Below are positions 38,236 to 48,051 of a DNA stretch of 64,000 nucleotides, one piece after another. A program made the translations under genes and the position numbers. This DNA is from Ruminococcaceae bacterium OttesenSCG-928-A16 (GTDB lineage Bacteria > Bacillota > Clostridia > Oscillospirales > Ruminococcaceae), in the NCBI GenBank assembly GCA_030267215.1, contig JAJDJP010000001.1, positions 124,001 through 188,000 of the forward strand. Reading direction: 5' to 3'. The first letter of the stretch is position 1; each line of letters opens with the position of its first letter. Under the pieces are notes generated by a model. That model ran no database searches and was not told the origin of the DNA. It saw nothing but the letters and a program-made list of their open reading frames with translations.

Positions 38236-39945
38236 ATGGCAAAAGAGGACGAAAATAAGAGAAAAAAGAAGAAACCCAAGCACACCAACCTGGCGGTGCC
38301 GGGGGGCAAAAACAAAGCCCGCAGCAAAGGGCTGGCCGCTAAAACAGGTGCCCCTTATAAAGTGGGGGGCGTGCCTGCCCCCAAAAGGCCAGTGGCGATG
38401 TTTGATATGCAGCGTACCCCCGAACAACCCGATACCGCCGCAAAACCAAACCCGGCCAACGAGCCGCTAACCCCCAGCACAGTGCCCACACCGCACAGCG
38501 AAGGCCCGGGTGCAGAAGGCACAGATGTTCGGGAAGAAAAGCAGGCCCGCCCCAAAGGGCAAACCATGCAGTTTCCAGCTATACGGCCGCAAAATACACC
38601 ACAACAAGAGCCAGAAGCCCTGCCGCCCAATGCGCGTAAAATGCCAAAAAGGGCAAGTGGGCATACGGCTGCGGTACAGGCTGGCCGCCGCAAAAAGCGT
38701 GGCAAATATTTGCGGGTGCTAATTGCGCTGCTGGTAGTGCTGGTGTGTGTGCTGTTTTATACCACCGGGCTGTACCTTTCGGCTGCCACCTCTATTGCCG
38801 ATATGTATGAAGGAATGCGCCTCAGCCTTTCGCCGGGGCAGGGGTTCCCCACTAATTTTGCGGTAACCGGCTATAAGCAGGCAAAGCCAATGGGCAACAG
38901 CGGGTTTGCTGCCCTGGGCGATAAAGACCTTGCACTGGTGGGCGCAAATGGTGAAGAACAGTTGCGTGTGCAACATGGGTATGTTGCACCTGCCATGGCA
39001 GTGGGGCCTACCCGTGTGTGCGTGTACAACCGTGGCAGCACCGAATATACCGTTACCAACCGCAGCAAGGTGTTGTTAAAAACCAATGCCGAAAATGGTA
39101 TTTTGTTTACCAGTGTTAGTTCGGGTGGTTCGTTGGCACTGGCTACGGCCTCGCAGTACCGTGCCACCGTGCAGGTGTATAGCCCCAGCAATTATACCGA
39201 GTGGCGCTGGAACTGGAGCTCGGCCAAAGATATCCCTATACAGGGCGTTTTTGATACCGACAACAAAACACTGGCGCTTGCCTGCGTAAGCTCGGCCAAC
39301 GTTACCCTGTCCTCGGTAATTTACTTATTTAAAACCGACCGCAGTGCCCAGCAAGGTGCCGAAATGGCAACCATAGCCGTAACCGACGCGGTACCGGTAC
39401 AGATGGAATTTATGGGCGGCAAGCTGCTGGTACTATACGACACCGGCTACGCCGCCCTGTACAACAAAGCCGGGCAAGAGCTGGCTCGCTACGACTATGC
39501 GGGGCAATCTTTGCACACGGCCAGCATGGGTGCCGGCAAGTTGGCGCTTATCTTTGGCTCTTTTGCGCAAGATAATGCCCATGTGGTGCTGCTAAACAGC
39601 AACCTAGAGTTGCTGGGCCAGGCCACCATTACCGGCACCGTGGTAAGCGAGGTGCTGGCCACCAAAGCCGGTGTTTTTGTGCTGGCGGGTAAAGAGGTTT
39701 TGGCTTACTCGGCCGAAATGCAGCCTACCGCTACCCAGTTTAACCAAGAAAAAAGCTATGGGCTGGTGTGGGCAAACCAGCCGCTGCTGCTTACAGCAAG
39801 CGGGGCTCAGCCTATTCATAATTTGCTTACGGCTACGCCGGCAGAGGTATCTTCGCCGGTGCCGGCAAGCGTGTCCGTGCCACAAAGCGTGCCCCCTTTG
39901 CCAGAGGGGGCGTCCCCCGAAAGCGAGCCGGAACCCATGGCGTAA
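38236..39945 (+). CDS. membrane-anchored hypothetical protein (DUF5711-like)
   Basis: Basic Lys/Pro-rich N-terminus, one TM (YLRVLIALLVVLVCVLFYTTGLYL), beta-propeller-like extracellular region. Confidence 0.7.
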   Translation: MAKEDENKRKKKKPKHTNLAVPGGKNKARSKGLAAKTGAPYKVGGVPAPKRPVAMFDMQRTPEQPDTAAKPNPANEPLTPSTVPTPHSEGPGAEGTDVREEKQARPKGQTMQFPAIRPQNTPQQEPEALPPNARKMPKRASGHTAAVQAGRRKKRGKYLRVLIALLVVLVCVLFYTTGLYLSAATSIADMYEGMRLSLSPGQGFPTNFAVTGYKQAKPMGNSGFAALGDKDLALVGANGEEQLRVQHGYVAPAMAVGPTRVCVYNRGSTEYTVTNRSKVLLKTNAENGILFTSVSSGGSLALATASQYRATVQVYSPSNYTEWRWNWSSAKDIPIQGVFDTDNKTLALACVSSANVTLSSVIYLFKTDRSAQQGAEMATIAVTDAVPVQMEFMGGKLLVLYDTGYAALYNKAGQELARYDYAGQSLHTASMGAGKLALIFGSFAQDNAHVVLLNSNLELLGQATITGTVVSEVLATKAGVFVLAGKEVLAYSAEMQPTATQFNQEKSYGLVWANQPLLLTASGAQPIHNLLTATPAEVSSPVPASVSVPQSVPPLPEGASPESEPEPMA

Positions 39946-40029
39946 AACGCACCGGGAACCTGTTTGGCCGCAATGCAGATGGGCGATTCCCCGGATTTTG
40001 CACCTATTCTTTCTAAAAGAGGTATGTTT

Positions 40030-40707
40030 ATGAATGTGTATTCGATTTTATTAGATGCCGTGATGCTGCTGGTGTTGTTGGGCTGTGCCTTTTACTATGC
40101 TAGCCGTGGCTTTTTTGCCAGCCTGCTTGGCTTTTTTGGCACCTTAATAGCGCTAATAGGCAGCTTTTTTGCGGCCAATTGGGCTTCGCCGCTTATTTTT
40201 ACCGGCCTTTTTAAAACCGGGCTGGAAGAACGGGTGGCCGCCCTGCTAAACGAAGGCGCTGTACAAACGGTTGGGCAGGTGCTAAAAAATCTGTTTGGAT
40301 TTTTGCCGCAATCGGTAGCCGATGCCATTGGGGCAGCACTGGGCGAGAGCATTGTGGCAAACGCCCCCGGTGTGGCGGCTGCTATTGTAGAAAAGGCAGT
40401 AATGCCGCTGGTGGTGCCCATCATCACCCTTATCCTCTTTTTGCTTTTGTTTTTGGTTTTGCGTGTTTTATTAGGGGCTTTTAGCAAGCTGTTAACCAAT
40501 GTAAATAAAATACCGCTGCTGGGCACGGGCAACCGCCTGCTGGGGTTTGCCGCCGGCATTTGCATTGGGGTGCTGTATGGCTTTTTAATTATGTGCGTTA
40601 TTTGGGGCATAGATGCTGCCTATGGCGGGGGTGCGCTTGCCCAGCAATATTTAAGTGGCAGCTTGGTATATCGTTTAACCAGTGCCTTTAATATTTTTGC
40701 AGCGTAG
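40030..40707 (+). CDS. CvpA-family membrane protein
   Basis: VYSILLDAVMLLVLLGCAFYYASRGFFASLLGFFGTLIALIGSFFAANW. Confidence 0.8.
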   Translation: MNVYSILLDAVMLLVLLGCAFYYASRGFFASLLGFFGTLIALIGSFFAANWASPLIFTGLFKTGLEERVAALLNEGAVQTVGQVLKNLFGFLPQSVADAIGAALGESIVANAPGVAAAIVEKAVMPLVVPIITLILFLLLFLVLRVLLGAFSKLLTNVNKIPLLGTGNRLLGFAAGICIGVLYGFLIMCVIWGIDAAYGGGALAQQYLSGSLVYRLTSAFNIFAA

Positions 40708-40754
40708 CAGGCAATTATCACACAATTACCACGGGTTGGCGTATTGCTAAATGG

Positions 40755-40771
40755 GGTAAAATGTGGTAAAA
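40755..40771 (+). promoter_or_regulatory. CtsR-like heptad direct repeat upstream of clp gene
   Basis: GGTAAAA-TGT-GGTAAAA; 7-3-7 layout as in CtsR boxes but A instead of C at position 4. Confidence 0.4.
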
Positions 40772-40898
40772 TTAGCTTAGTGCAACCCATTGTTTTTGTG
40801 TTTACACGGTTGCTAAAACCAATACATGCAGGCGGTAAGCGCCTTATATACAGATAAAAACAACAAACTATAATGGGCTGTTGTGTAGCTTACATAAC

Positions 40899-40922
40899 GC
40901 AGCGCAAAATCACTTGCGCTGC
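40899..40922. repeat. hairpin in clp leader
   Basis: GCAGCGCAA-AATCAC-TTGCGCTGC. Confidence 0.65.
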
Positions 40923-40968
40923 GCTTTTCCATACTATTTTGCAATGTGCAAAGAAAGGCTATTTAATT

Positions 40969-43299
40969 ATGGTAATGTGTAAAAAATGTAATAAACGGCC
41001 GGCGGTTGTGTTTGTGCAACGTAACGAGGGCGGCAAAACCAAAAACGAAGGCTACTGCCTTACCTGCGCGCACGAGCTTGGCATTAAACCGGTAGATGAT
41101 ATGATCAAGCAGTTCAGAATTTCGGAGCAAGACCTGGAGAGCATGGAAGAACGCTTTGCCGATATGATGGAAGACGGCGGCGGAATGGACATGTTAAGCA
41201 GCATGCAAAACATGCAAAATATGGATGACCTTGGCATTGGCGAAGGTGCCGAAGAGGATGATGGCGAGGGGGATAGCCCCGATGAATTTAAGCCGGGTGG
41301 TTCGGCTACGTTTCCTTTTCCGTTTGGGCAGCGCCGGCAAAGTGGCACCGATGAAAAAGAAAAAAGCAAACGTGGCGGCAACGCTAAAAATAACAAACGC
41401 AAATTTTTAGATACCTACTGCGAAAACCTGAATGAAAAGGCGGCCAATGGCAAGCTGGATAAAGTAATTGGCCGCGACCGCGAAATTTACCGCACGCTGC
41501 AAATTCTTTCTAGGCGGCAAAAAAATAACCCCTGCCTTATTGGCGAAGCGGGGGTTGGTAAAACCGCTATTGCCGAGGGCATTGCCCTGCGCATTAGCAG
41601 TGGCGATGTACCCAGCCGGCTAAAAAATAAAGAAATTTACCTGATGGACCTAACCAGCCTTGTGGCAGGTACCCAGTTTCGCGGGCAGTTCGAAAGCCGC
41701 ATTAAGGGCCTGATTAACGAGGTGAAAGAGGCTGGCAATGTCATTTTGTTTATCGACGAAATTCATAACATTACCGGCGCCGGAGACTCGGAAGGCGCGA
41801 TGAACGCCGCCAATATATTAAAGCCAGCGCTTTCTCGCGGCGAAATACAGGTAATTGGCGCCACCACTTTTGCCGAGTACCGCAAATATATCGAAAAAGA
41901 CCAAGCGCTGGAGCGTCGGTTTCAGCCGGTGCGGGTAGAAGAACCCAGCATTGAAGACACTGTGCAGGTGCTAATTGGTGTGAAAGAATACTACGAAGAC
42001 CATCACCATGTAAAAATAAGCAACGAGCTGGTAGAGCAAGCGGTGAAATTGTCTGAGCGGTATATTACCGACCGTTTTTTGCCCGACAAAGCCATCGATT
42101 TGCTGGACGAAGCCTGTGCGTCTTCGAGCTTAAGCCACACCGAAATTACCAATTGGCAGGATAGTTTGCTGGAACTTGCCAAGCTTAAAGAACAAGAAAA
42201 AGAACTGGAACAGCACAAAGACCCGGATTTTGAAAAACTGGCCGAAGTGAAAAGCGAAGTTGCCCGCACCGAAAAGGCGAGCAAAGAGCTGGAAGCCAAG
42301 GTAGATAAAATTCAGGTTACCATGGACGACCTTGCCAAGGTAATTGAATTGTGGACGGGTATCCCGGCTGTGAAAATTGCCGAAACCGAATACAAAAAAC
42401 TGGCTGGCCTGGAAGCGCACCTAAAAGAAAAGGTGATTGGACAGGACGAAGCGGTAAACCTGGTAGCAAAAGCAATCAAGCGTTCGCGGGCCGATATTTC
42501 GGGCCGGCGGCGCCCTGCTAGTTTTATATTTGTTGGGCCTACCGGTGTTGGTAAAACCGAGCTGGTAAAACAGCTTGCCTACCAATTGTTCGATTCGGTA
42601 GATCCGCTGATTCGCCTGGATATGAGCGAATTTATGGAGAAGCACGCAGTTAGCCGGCTCATTGGCTCGCCCCCAGGGTATGTTGGCTACGATGAAGCCG
42701 GCCAGCTTACCGAAAAGGTGCGCCGCAAACCCTACAGCGTGGTATTGTTCGATGAAATTGAAAAAGCCCACCCCGACGTGATGAACATTTTGCTGCAAAT
42801 TTTGGATGAAGGCAAAATTAATGATGCACAGGGCCGGGCTGTAAGCTTTGAGAATACCGTGATTTGCATGACCTCGAATGCTGGTTCTAGCGATAAGGTA
42901 AGCGAAACCGGCTTTAATAAAAGCTTTGCCGACATTAGCAGCTCGAAAGCGATGAAAGCGCTGCAAGACTTTTTGCGCCCCGAGTTTTTAAGCCGGGTGG
43001 ATGAAATTGTGGTGTTTAAACCGCTAAACCAGCAAAGCCTAGAGGCTATTGCTGCCCTAATGCTGGGCGAATATAAAGAACCACTTGCCACCCGTGGCAT
43101 TACCCTTGCGTGGGACGAAGAGGCCCTGAAGTTATTGTGCGAAAAAGCCGCCGGCGGCAAGTTTGGCGCAAGAGATCTGCGCCGGGTTATCCGCAAAGAG
43201 GTGGAAGACCGCATTGCCGAGCGTATTATAGCCAATACCGGCCTGCAAAGTGTGCGGGTAGTGGTTAAAAATGGCGAGATTGACACCGAAACTACTTGA
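40969..43299 (+). CDS. clpE: ATP-dependent Clp protease ATP-binding subunit, ClpE-like with N-terminal zinc finger
   Basis: N-terminal CKKCN...CLTC, two AAA domains ([30 protein letters not shown]), acidic linker. Confidence 0.85.
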   Translation: MVMCKKCNKRPAVVFVQRNEGGKTKNEGYCLTCAHELGIKPVDDMIKQFRISEQDLESMEERFADMMEDGGGMDMLSSMQNMQNMDDLGIGEGAEEDDGEGDSPDEFKPGGSATFPFPFGQRRQSGTDEKEKSKRGGNAKNNKRKFLDTYCENLNEKAANGKLDKVIGRDREIYRTLQILSRRQKNNPCLIGEAGVGKTAIAEGIALRISSGDVPSRLKNKEIYLMDLTSLVAGTQFRGQFESRIKGLINEVKEAGNVILFIDEIHNITGAGDSEGAMNAANILKPALSRGEIQVIGATTFAEYRKYIEKDQALERRFQPVRVEEPSIEDTVQVLIGVKEYYEDHHHVKISNELVEQAVKLSERYITDRFLPDKAIDLLDEACASSSLSHTEITNWQDSLLELAKLKEQEKELEQHKDPDFEKLAEVKSEVARTEKASKELEAKVDKIQVTMDDLAKVIELWTGIPAVKIAETEYKKLAGLEAHLKEKVIGQDEAVNLVAKAIKRSRADISGRRRPASFIFVGPTGVGKTELVKQLAYQLFDSVDPLIRLDMSEFMEKHAVSRLIGSPPGYVGYDEAGQLTEKVRRKPYSVVLFDEIEKAHPDVMNILLQILDEGKINDAQGRAVSFENTVICMTSNAGSSDKVSETGFNKSFADISSSKAMKALQDFLRPEFLSRVDEIVVFKPLNQQSLEAIAALMLGEYKEPLATRGITLAWDEEALKLLCEKAAGGKFGARDLRRVIRKEVEDRIAERIIANTGLQSVRVVVKNGEIDTETT

Positions 43300-43371
43300 T
43301 AGAATTGCCCTTGACTTTTTGAGCAAAAAATTGTATCCTAATATTCGTTGCTGGGCTTCCGGCAACGATAT

Positions 43372-43445
43372 GCAGGCGTAGTTTAGTGGTAAAACCCCAG
43401 CCTTCCAAGCTGGCTTTGTGGGTTCGATTCCCATCGCCTGCTCCA
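43372..43445 (+). tRNA. tRNA-Gly(TCC)
   Basis: GCAGGCGTAGTTTAGTGGTAAAACCCCAGCCTTCCAAGCTGGCTTTGTGGGTTCGATTCCCATCGCCTGCTCCA; anticodon TCC, encoded CCA. Confidence 0.95.
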
Positions 43446-43454
43446 TATTTAATT

Positions 43455-43524
43455 AAGTCGAACAACCAACACAGCATTTTTGTTTTCCCAAAGATGGTTG
43501 TGTTGGTTGTTTGACTTTAATTTT
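43455..43524 (+). terminator. 19-bp stem terminator inside the islet
   Basis: AAGTCGAACAACCAACACA...TGTGTTGGTTGTTTGACTT (one G-U) followed by TAATTTTTT. Confidence 0.75.
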
Positions 43525-43570
43525 TTATAAAAGTATTAACTTGAATGCAAACTAATTTGAGGAGGTAATT

Positions 43571-43954
43571 GTGGATATTTGGATTCCTGTCTTGGCTGCT
43601 TTAGTAACAGGGTTGATTTCCTTTATAGCTTCGACTATGAAGTCAAGTAAGGAGCTTGACAAAGTCAAAATTGAGAACGAGTCAAAATTGGAGCAATTGA
43701 AACAACAACACCTTGATGAAATGGACAAACTTGAAAAGGAACATCTAGCGGCTATAAAGAAAATGGAAACTGAAGTAGAATTAAAATTAAAGGAATATGG
43801 CGATACAAAAGAAACAGATGTTAAATATGGATTTTTGAATGATATTATAAGGCAAGCTCTGACTAATCCTCAACAAGCTGCTCAAAGTATGGAAGGGCTT
43901 CAAAAACTATCTGATTTGGCAAAGCAGATGTCAAACGATAATGAAAAAAAGTGA
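43571..43954 (+). CDS. orphan membrane-anchored coiled-coil protein, 127 aa
   Basis: GTG start with GGAGGT RBS; N-terminal TM (IPVLAALVTGLISFIAS) then Glu/Lys-rich coiled coil; AT-rich codon usage unlike neighbours. Confidence 0.75.
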   Translation: MDIWIPVLAALVTGLISFIASTMKSSKELDKVKIENESKLEQLKQQHLDEMDKLEKEHLAAIKKMETEVELKLKEYGDTKETDVKYGFLNDIIRQALTNPQQAAQSMEGLQKLSDLAKQMSNDNEKK

Positions 43955-43991
43955 AGATTTTTGTTCGACTTTAGGTAAGATGCCTGCTCCA

Positions 43992-44038
43992 AAAAACAAG
44001 CCCTTGCGCCGTATCCCGGCGCAAGGGCTTGTTTTTTT
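43992..44038 (+). terminator. strong terminator, presumed original terminator of tRNA-Gly
   Basis: AACAAGCCCTTGCGCC...GGCGCAAGGGCTTGTT + TTTTTT. Confidence 0.9.
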
Positions 44039-44103
44039 ATAAGGCTAAATATTTTAAACCCTTTGACTTTGCGGGCATACAACTAGGCAGATTTAAGCGC
44101 CTA

Positions 44104-44123
44104 ATGTAATGTAGTTATTACAT
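44104..44123. promoter_or_regulatory. inverted repeat ATGTAAT-GTAGTT-ATTACAT
   Basis: Perfect 7-bp arms, 6-nt spacer, upstream of sugar locus. Confidence 0.5.
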
Positions 44124-44198
44124 AAAAAAGGCCTTGTGGATATACGATAACACAAAAGTGGTTTTGTTGGTTAACTCTACAAATTATGCAAAATTGCA

Positions 44199-44227
44199 TT
44201 GACAGAGCGCTTTTTGTGCCATAATAT
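44199..44227 (+). promoter_or_regulatory. sigma-A promoter of sugar locus
   Basis: TTGACA - 17 nt - TAATAT. Confidence 0.8.
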
Positions 44228-44240
44228 GAAGCTACAATGA

Positions 44241-44259
44241 ATATGTAATGACATTATGA
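44241..44259. promoter_or_regulatory. candidate GntR-family operator, copy 1
   Basis: ATATGTAATGACATTATGA just after the predicted start site; 17/19 identical to 49802-49820. Confidence 0.6.
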
Positions 44260-44290
44260 TGTAACACCAATAGATGAGAGGGGTTTATGC

Positions 44291-45340
44291 ATGAAAAGCC
44301 TGGTTGTGGATGCAAAGGGGAACCTAAGTGTACAAGAGCTGCCAAAGCCTGCTTATGGCGAATGCCAGGCGCTTGTAAAAATGCTAAGTTGTGGCGTGTG
44401 CAATGGCACCGATACAAAAATTATACATGGTACTTTTAAAAACTTTAATAGCTACCCCGCAGTGCTAGGCCACGAGGGCGTGGGGCAAGTGGTAGAAATT
44501 GGCAGCAAGGTTACCAATTTAAAAGTGGGCGACATTGTGCTGCTACCCTTTTTAGAGGGGGAAACCGGCGGCATTGCCTCGGGCTGGGGGGCCTTTTCAG
44601 AATATGCGGTGGTGGGGGACGCACAAAGCTATATTAACAATGGCATGGGCCCCGGTACGCCGCATTTTTCGGAAGGTTATTTTGCCCAAAATGTAATACA
44701 CCCCACCGATAAAGTGGATGCGGTGGGGGCGGCTATGGTTATCACTTTTAGGGAGGTACTAAGCGCCATAAAGCGCTTTGGCTTTAAGCCCAACCAAAAC
44801 CTGCTGGTGTTTGGTGCGGGGCCTGTGGGGCTTTGCTTTACCCGTTTTGCCAAATTAATTGGTATGCAAACCGTAATAACAGTAGATATTTCGGACGAAA
44901 AAACCACAGCGGCCAAACAAGCTGGGGCCGATTATGCCTTTAACAGCACCACCTGCGATGTAAATGCCGAGGTGAAGAAGCTGTTTCCCGATGGAATGGA
45001 TTATGTGGTGGATGCCGTGGGCATTAACCAGCTTATTAACCAGGCCATGGGCCTAATTAAGTACAACGGCAAAATTTGCTGCTATGGTATATCGCCCCAG
45101 CTGGGTATGCAGCTAGATTGGAGCGCCGCCCCCTATAACTGGAGCTTGGATTTTGTGCAGTGGCCCTCTAAGCTGGAAGAAAGCGAGGCCCATGCCCAGG
45201 TAATGGCCTGGATTAATTTGGGCGTGCTAAATCCAATGGATTTTATATCGGATGTTTTTGATTTTGAACATGTGCTGGACGCCTTTAAATTGGTAGAAGA
45301 GCGTAAAAGCGGCACAAAAAAAATAGTGGTTACCTTTTAG
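44291..45340 (+). CDS. zinc-type alcohol/polyol dehydrogenase
   Basis: CGVCNGTDTKI, LGHEGVGQVVEIG, VFGAGPVGLCFTRFAK. Confidence 0.88.
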   Translation: MKSLVVDAKGNLSVQELPKPAYGECQALVKMLSCGVCNGTDTKIIHGTFKNFNSYPAVLGHEGVGQVVEIGSKVTNLKVGDIVLLPFLEGETGGIASGWGAFSEYAVVGDAQSYINNGMGPGTPHFSEGYFAQNVIHPTDKVDAVGAAMVITFREVLSAIKRFGFKPNQNLLVFGAGPVGLCFTRFAKLIGMQTVITVDISDEKTTAAKQAGADYAFNSTTCDVNAEVKKLFPDGMDYVVDAVGINQLINQAMGLIKYNGKICCYGISPQLGMQLDWSAAPYNWSLDFVQWPSKLEESEAHAQVMAWINLGVLNPMDFISDVFDFEHVLDAFKLVEERKSGTKKIVVTF

Positions 45341-45437
45341 TTTAAAATAGCAAAGCCTATGTTTTTATTAACCTGTATACACATAACCGCCTTGCAAAGC
45401 AATTGTTAGCGGCCAAACAATAAAAGGAGTGTTCCAA

Positions 45438-46424
45438 ATGAGGGAATCGAAACTGTTTTGTGCCCTGCCAGAGTATATTTGCACGCCAGATGGTATGGCG
45501 ATTGACAAGTACGATAATTTGGTGCTTTCTTGCCCTAACTTTGCCCAAGATGACATGAGCGGTTGTGTGGTTAAAATTAACAAAGAAGGCGTTGTTACCA
45601 AATGGTTCGACGTACCAGTACACCCCGAAACCGGTGTTGCCCGTAACATGGGTATCGATTTTGATGAAAACTGGAATGTATACCTGTGCGACAACCAGGG
45701 TTGGAGCGAAAAACCCGAACTGCTTTTTAAAGGCAGGGTGCTAAAGGTAGAGGTAGATGATGCTGGCCATATTTTTAAAACCACTGTAGTGGCTAAAAAT
45801 ATGGAACATCCAAACGGAATACGAATAAAAAATGGCTATATGTATGTAACCCAAAGTTACATGCACCCCGCCAAACGGGAAGACGGCAAGCTGGTGAGTG
45901 GGGTTTACCGCTTTAAGCTGGACGATGCAGAAATTGACGTTAAAAATGATTTGACCGACGAGCATTTATTTGCCACCTTTGTTACGAGCGACCCCAACTG
46001 CCAGTATGGCGCCGATGGTATCGCGTTCGATTCGAAGGGGGATTTGTATGTGGGCAATTTTGGCGATGGCGAAATATATAAGCTGGAGTTAGACGCCGAA
46101 GGGAACTTGAAAAGCAACACCCCCTTTGCTAAAAATGCTAGCCAGCTGCAAAGCACCGATGGCATGATTTTTGACCAAGATGATAACTTGTATATTGCCG
46201 ATTTTAGCGCCAACGCCATTGCCATGGTAACGCCAGACGGCAAAGTGCAGCGCATTGCCCAAAGCCCCGATTGCACCGGCCTAGACGGCGGGCTGGACCA
46301 ACCGGGAGAACCGATTGTGTGGAATGGCCGCATCATTGCCTCTTGCTTTGATTTGGTTACAGGGCCAGACAAGGTAAATACCAAGCACGAAATGCCCGCC
46401 ACACTGGCAGAATTGCCGTTGTAG
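45438..46424 (+). CDS. SMP-30/gluconolactonase/LRE-family protein
   Basis: PDGMAIDKYDNLVLS, HPNGIRI, GADGIAFDSKGDLYVGNFGDGEIYKL, DNLYIADFSANAI. Confidence 0.85.
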   Translation: MRESKLFCALPEYICTPDGMAIDKYDNLVLSCPNFAQDDMSGCVVKINKEGVVTKWFDVPVHPETGVARNMGIDFDENWNVYLCDNQGWSEKPELLFKGRVLKVEVDDAGHIFKTTVVAKNMEHPNGIRIKNGYMYVTQSYMHPAKREDGKLVSGVYRFKLDDAEIDVKNDLTDEHLFATFVTSDPNCQYGADGIAFDSKGDLYVGNFGDGEIYKLELDAEGNLKSNTPFAKNASQLQSTDGMIFDQDDNLYIADFSANAIAMVTPDGKVQRIAQSPDCTGLDGGLDQPGEPIVWNGRIIASCFDLVTGPDKVNTKHEMPATLAELPL

Positions 46425-46466
46425 TAGCTGGTTTTTGTAGCATAAATACAGAGAGGGTGGGGGAGA

Positions 46467-48005
46467 ATGACGCAATATATATTGGCGCACGACCTTGGCA
46501 CAAGTGGCAACAAAGCCACACTGTATGGGCTAGATGGAATACTGGCCGCCAGCGTATTGTGCGAGTACCCCACCTTTACCCCCCACCCCGGTTGGGTAGA
46601 ACAAAACCCCGATGACTGGTGGCAGGCTGTGTGCACCGGCACGCAGCAGCTATTGCAAAAAGCAGGGGTGCAGCCGGGGCAGGTGGCGGCCATTAGTTTT
46701 AGCGCCCAAATGATGGGCTGCCTGCTGGTAGACGCAAAAGGGCAGCCGCTGCGTAACATGATTATTTGGGCCGATACCCGTGCCGCCAAACAGGAAAAAG
46801 AAATGGAAGAACTGCTGGGGATGGAGTTTGTATACCGTACTACTGGCCACCGCATCAGTGCTTCCTATTCGGCGGCAAAGCTGCTGTGGGTGCGCGAAAA
46901 CGAGCCCGAAGTATACGCCAAAGCAGCTAAAATGCTGCACGCGAAGGATTATATTATCCATAAGCTTTGCGGCCAGTTTGTAACCGATTATAGTGATGCG
47001 TCGGGCACCAATTTGTTCGATATCAACACAAAAGAATGGTCTATGCCTATTTTGCAGGCGCTTGATATTAACCCGGCTTTGCTGCCCAATGCCTACCCCA
47101 GCGCTACTGTGGCAGGCGGGGTTAGCACTCGCGCAGCGGCCGAAACTGGGCTTTTGCAGGGTACGCCAGTGGTAATTGGCGGCGGCGATGGAAGCTGTGC
47201 CTGCGTGGGCGCAGGTGTGGTAAAAGAGGGCACCGCCTATAACGTGCTGGGGTCTTCTTCTTGGATATCGCTTGCCAGCAAAACCCCCGTGTACGATAAA
47301 GAAATGCGCACCTTTAACTGGGTGCATTTGGACGAAAACCTGTACACCCCCTGCGGCACCATGCAGGCGGCGGGTTATTCGTATCAATGGTATAAAAATG
47401 TGCTGTGTGGTGCCGAAACACACGCTGCGGCGCAAGCGGGCAGCAGCCCCTACAAGCTTATTGATGAAGGCGCCGCACAGGCAAAACCAGGGGCCGGCGG
47501 GCTGCTATACTTGCCCTACCTTTTGGGCGAGCGCAGCCCCCGCTGGAACCACGAGGCCCGGGGCGCATTTGTGGGGCTTTCGGTAAACAGCAGCAAGGGC
47601 GATATTTCCCGTGCGGTGTTAGAAGGGGTTGGCTTTAACCTGCGGGTAATTTTGGATATTTTGCGTGCGGGGCACCCCATACAAGAAATAACCATGATTG
47701 GCGGCGGCGCTAAAGGCGCCGTATGGCTGCAAATTTTGGCCGACATTTGGCAGTTGCCCCTGCAACTACCCACCTACCGCGAAGAAGCCACCAGTATGGG
47801 GGCCGCCATTTGCGGGGGTGTGGCCATTGGGGCTTACCAAGGCTATAACGTAATAGAAAAAATGAACAAACCACAACAAACCGTGCAACCAAACCCAAAG
47901 CTGGCCCCGTTGTATAACAATTTGTATGCGGCTTTTAATACGGCATACCAAAATTTGGTGCCAACTTACACACAACTGGCCGCGTTTAACCAAGCATATC
48001 CATAA
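46467..48005 (+). CDS. FGGY-family carbohydrate kinase (xylulokinase-like)
   Basis: ILAHDLGTSGNKATLY, WADTRAAKQ, IGGGDGSCACVGAG, IGGGAKGAVWLQILADIW. Confidence 0.88.
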   Translation: MTQYILAHDLGTSGNKATLYGLDGILAASVLCEYPTFTPHPGWVEQNPDDWWQAVCTGTQQLLQKAGVQPGQVAAISFSAQMMGCLLVDAKGQPLRNMIIWADTRAAKQEKEMEELLGMEFVYRTTGHRISASYSAAKLLWVRENEPEVYAKAAKMLHAKDYIIHKLCGQFVTDYSDASGTNLFDINTKEWSMPILQALDINPALLPNAYPSATVAGGVSTRAAAETGLLQGTPVVIGGGDGSCACVGAGVVKEGTAYNVLGSSSWISLASKTPVYDKEMRTFNWVHLDENLYTPCGTMQAAGYSYQWYKNVLCGAETHAAAQAGSSPYKLIDEGAAQAKPGAGGLLYLPYLLGERSPRWNHEARGAFVGLSVNSSKGDISRAVLEGVGFNLRVILDILRAGHPIQEITMIGGGAKGAVWLQILADIWQLPLQLPTYREEATSMGAAICGGVAIGAYQGYNVIEKMNKPQQTVQPNPKLAPLYNNLYAAFNTAYQNLVPTYTQLAAFNQAYP

Positions 48006-48051
48006 AGGGAAACAGGCAACAGGTAAACCGCCAACAAAGGGGGAACGCTTT

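Larger units (their letters stand above)
43446..43991. mobile_element. putative mini-islet inserted at tRNA-Gly 3' end
   Basis: 10-bp direct repeat GCCTGCTCCA (43436-43445 and 43982-43991), 11-bp inverted arms (43455-43465 / 43961-43971), AT-rich interior with one ORF. Confidence 0.6.
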
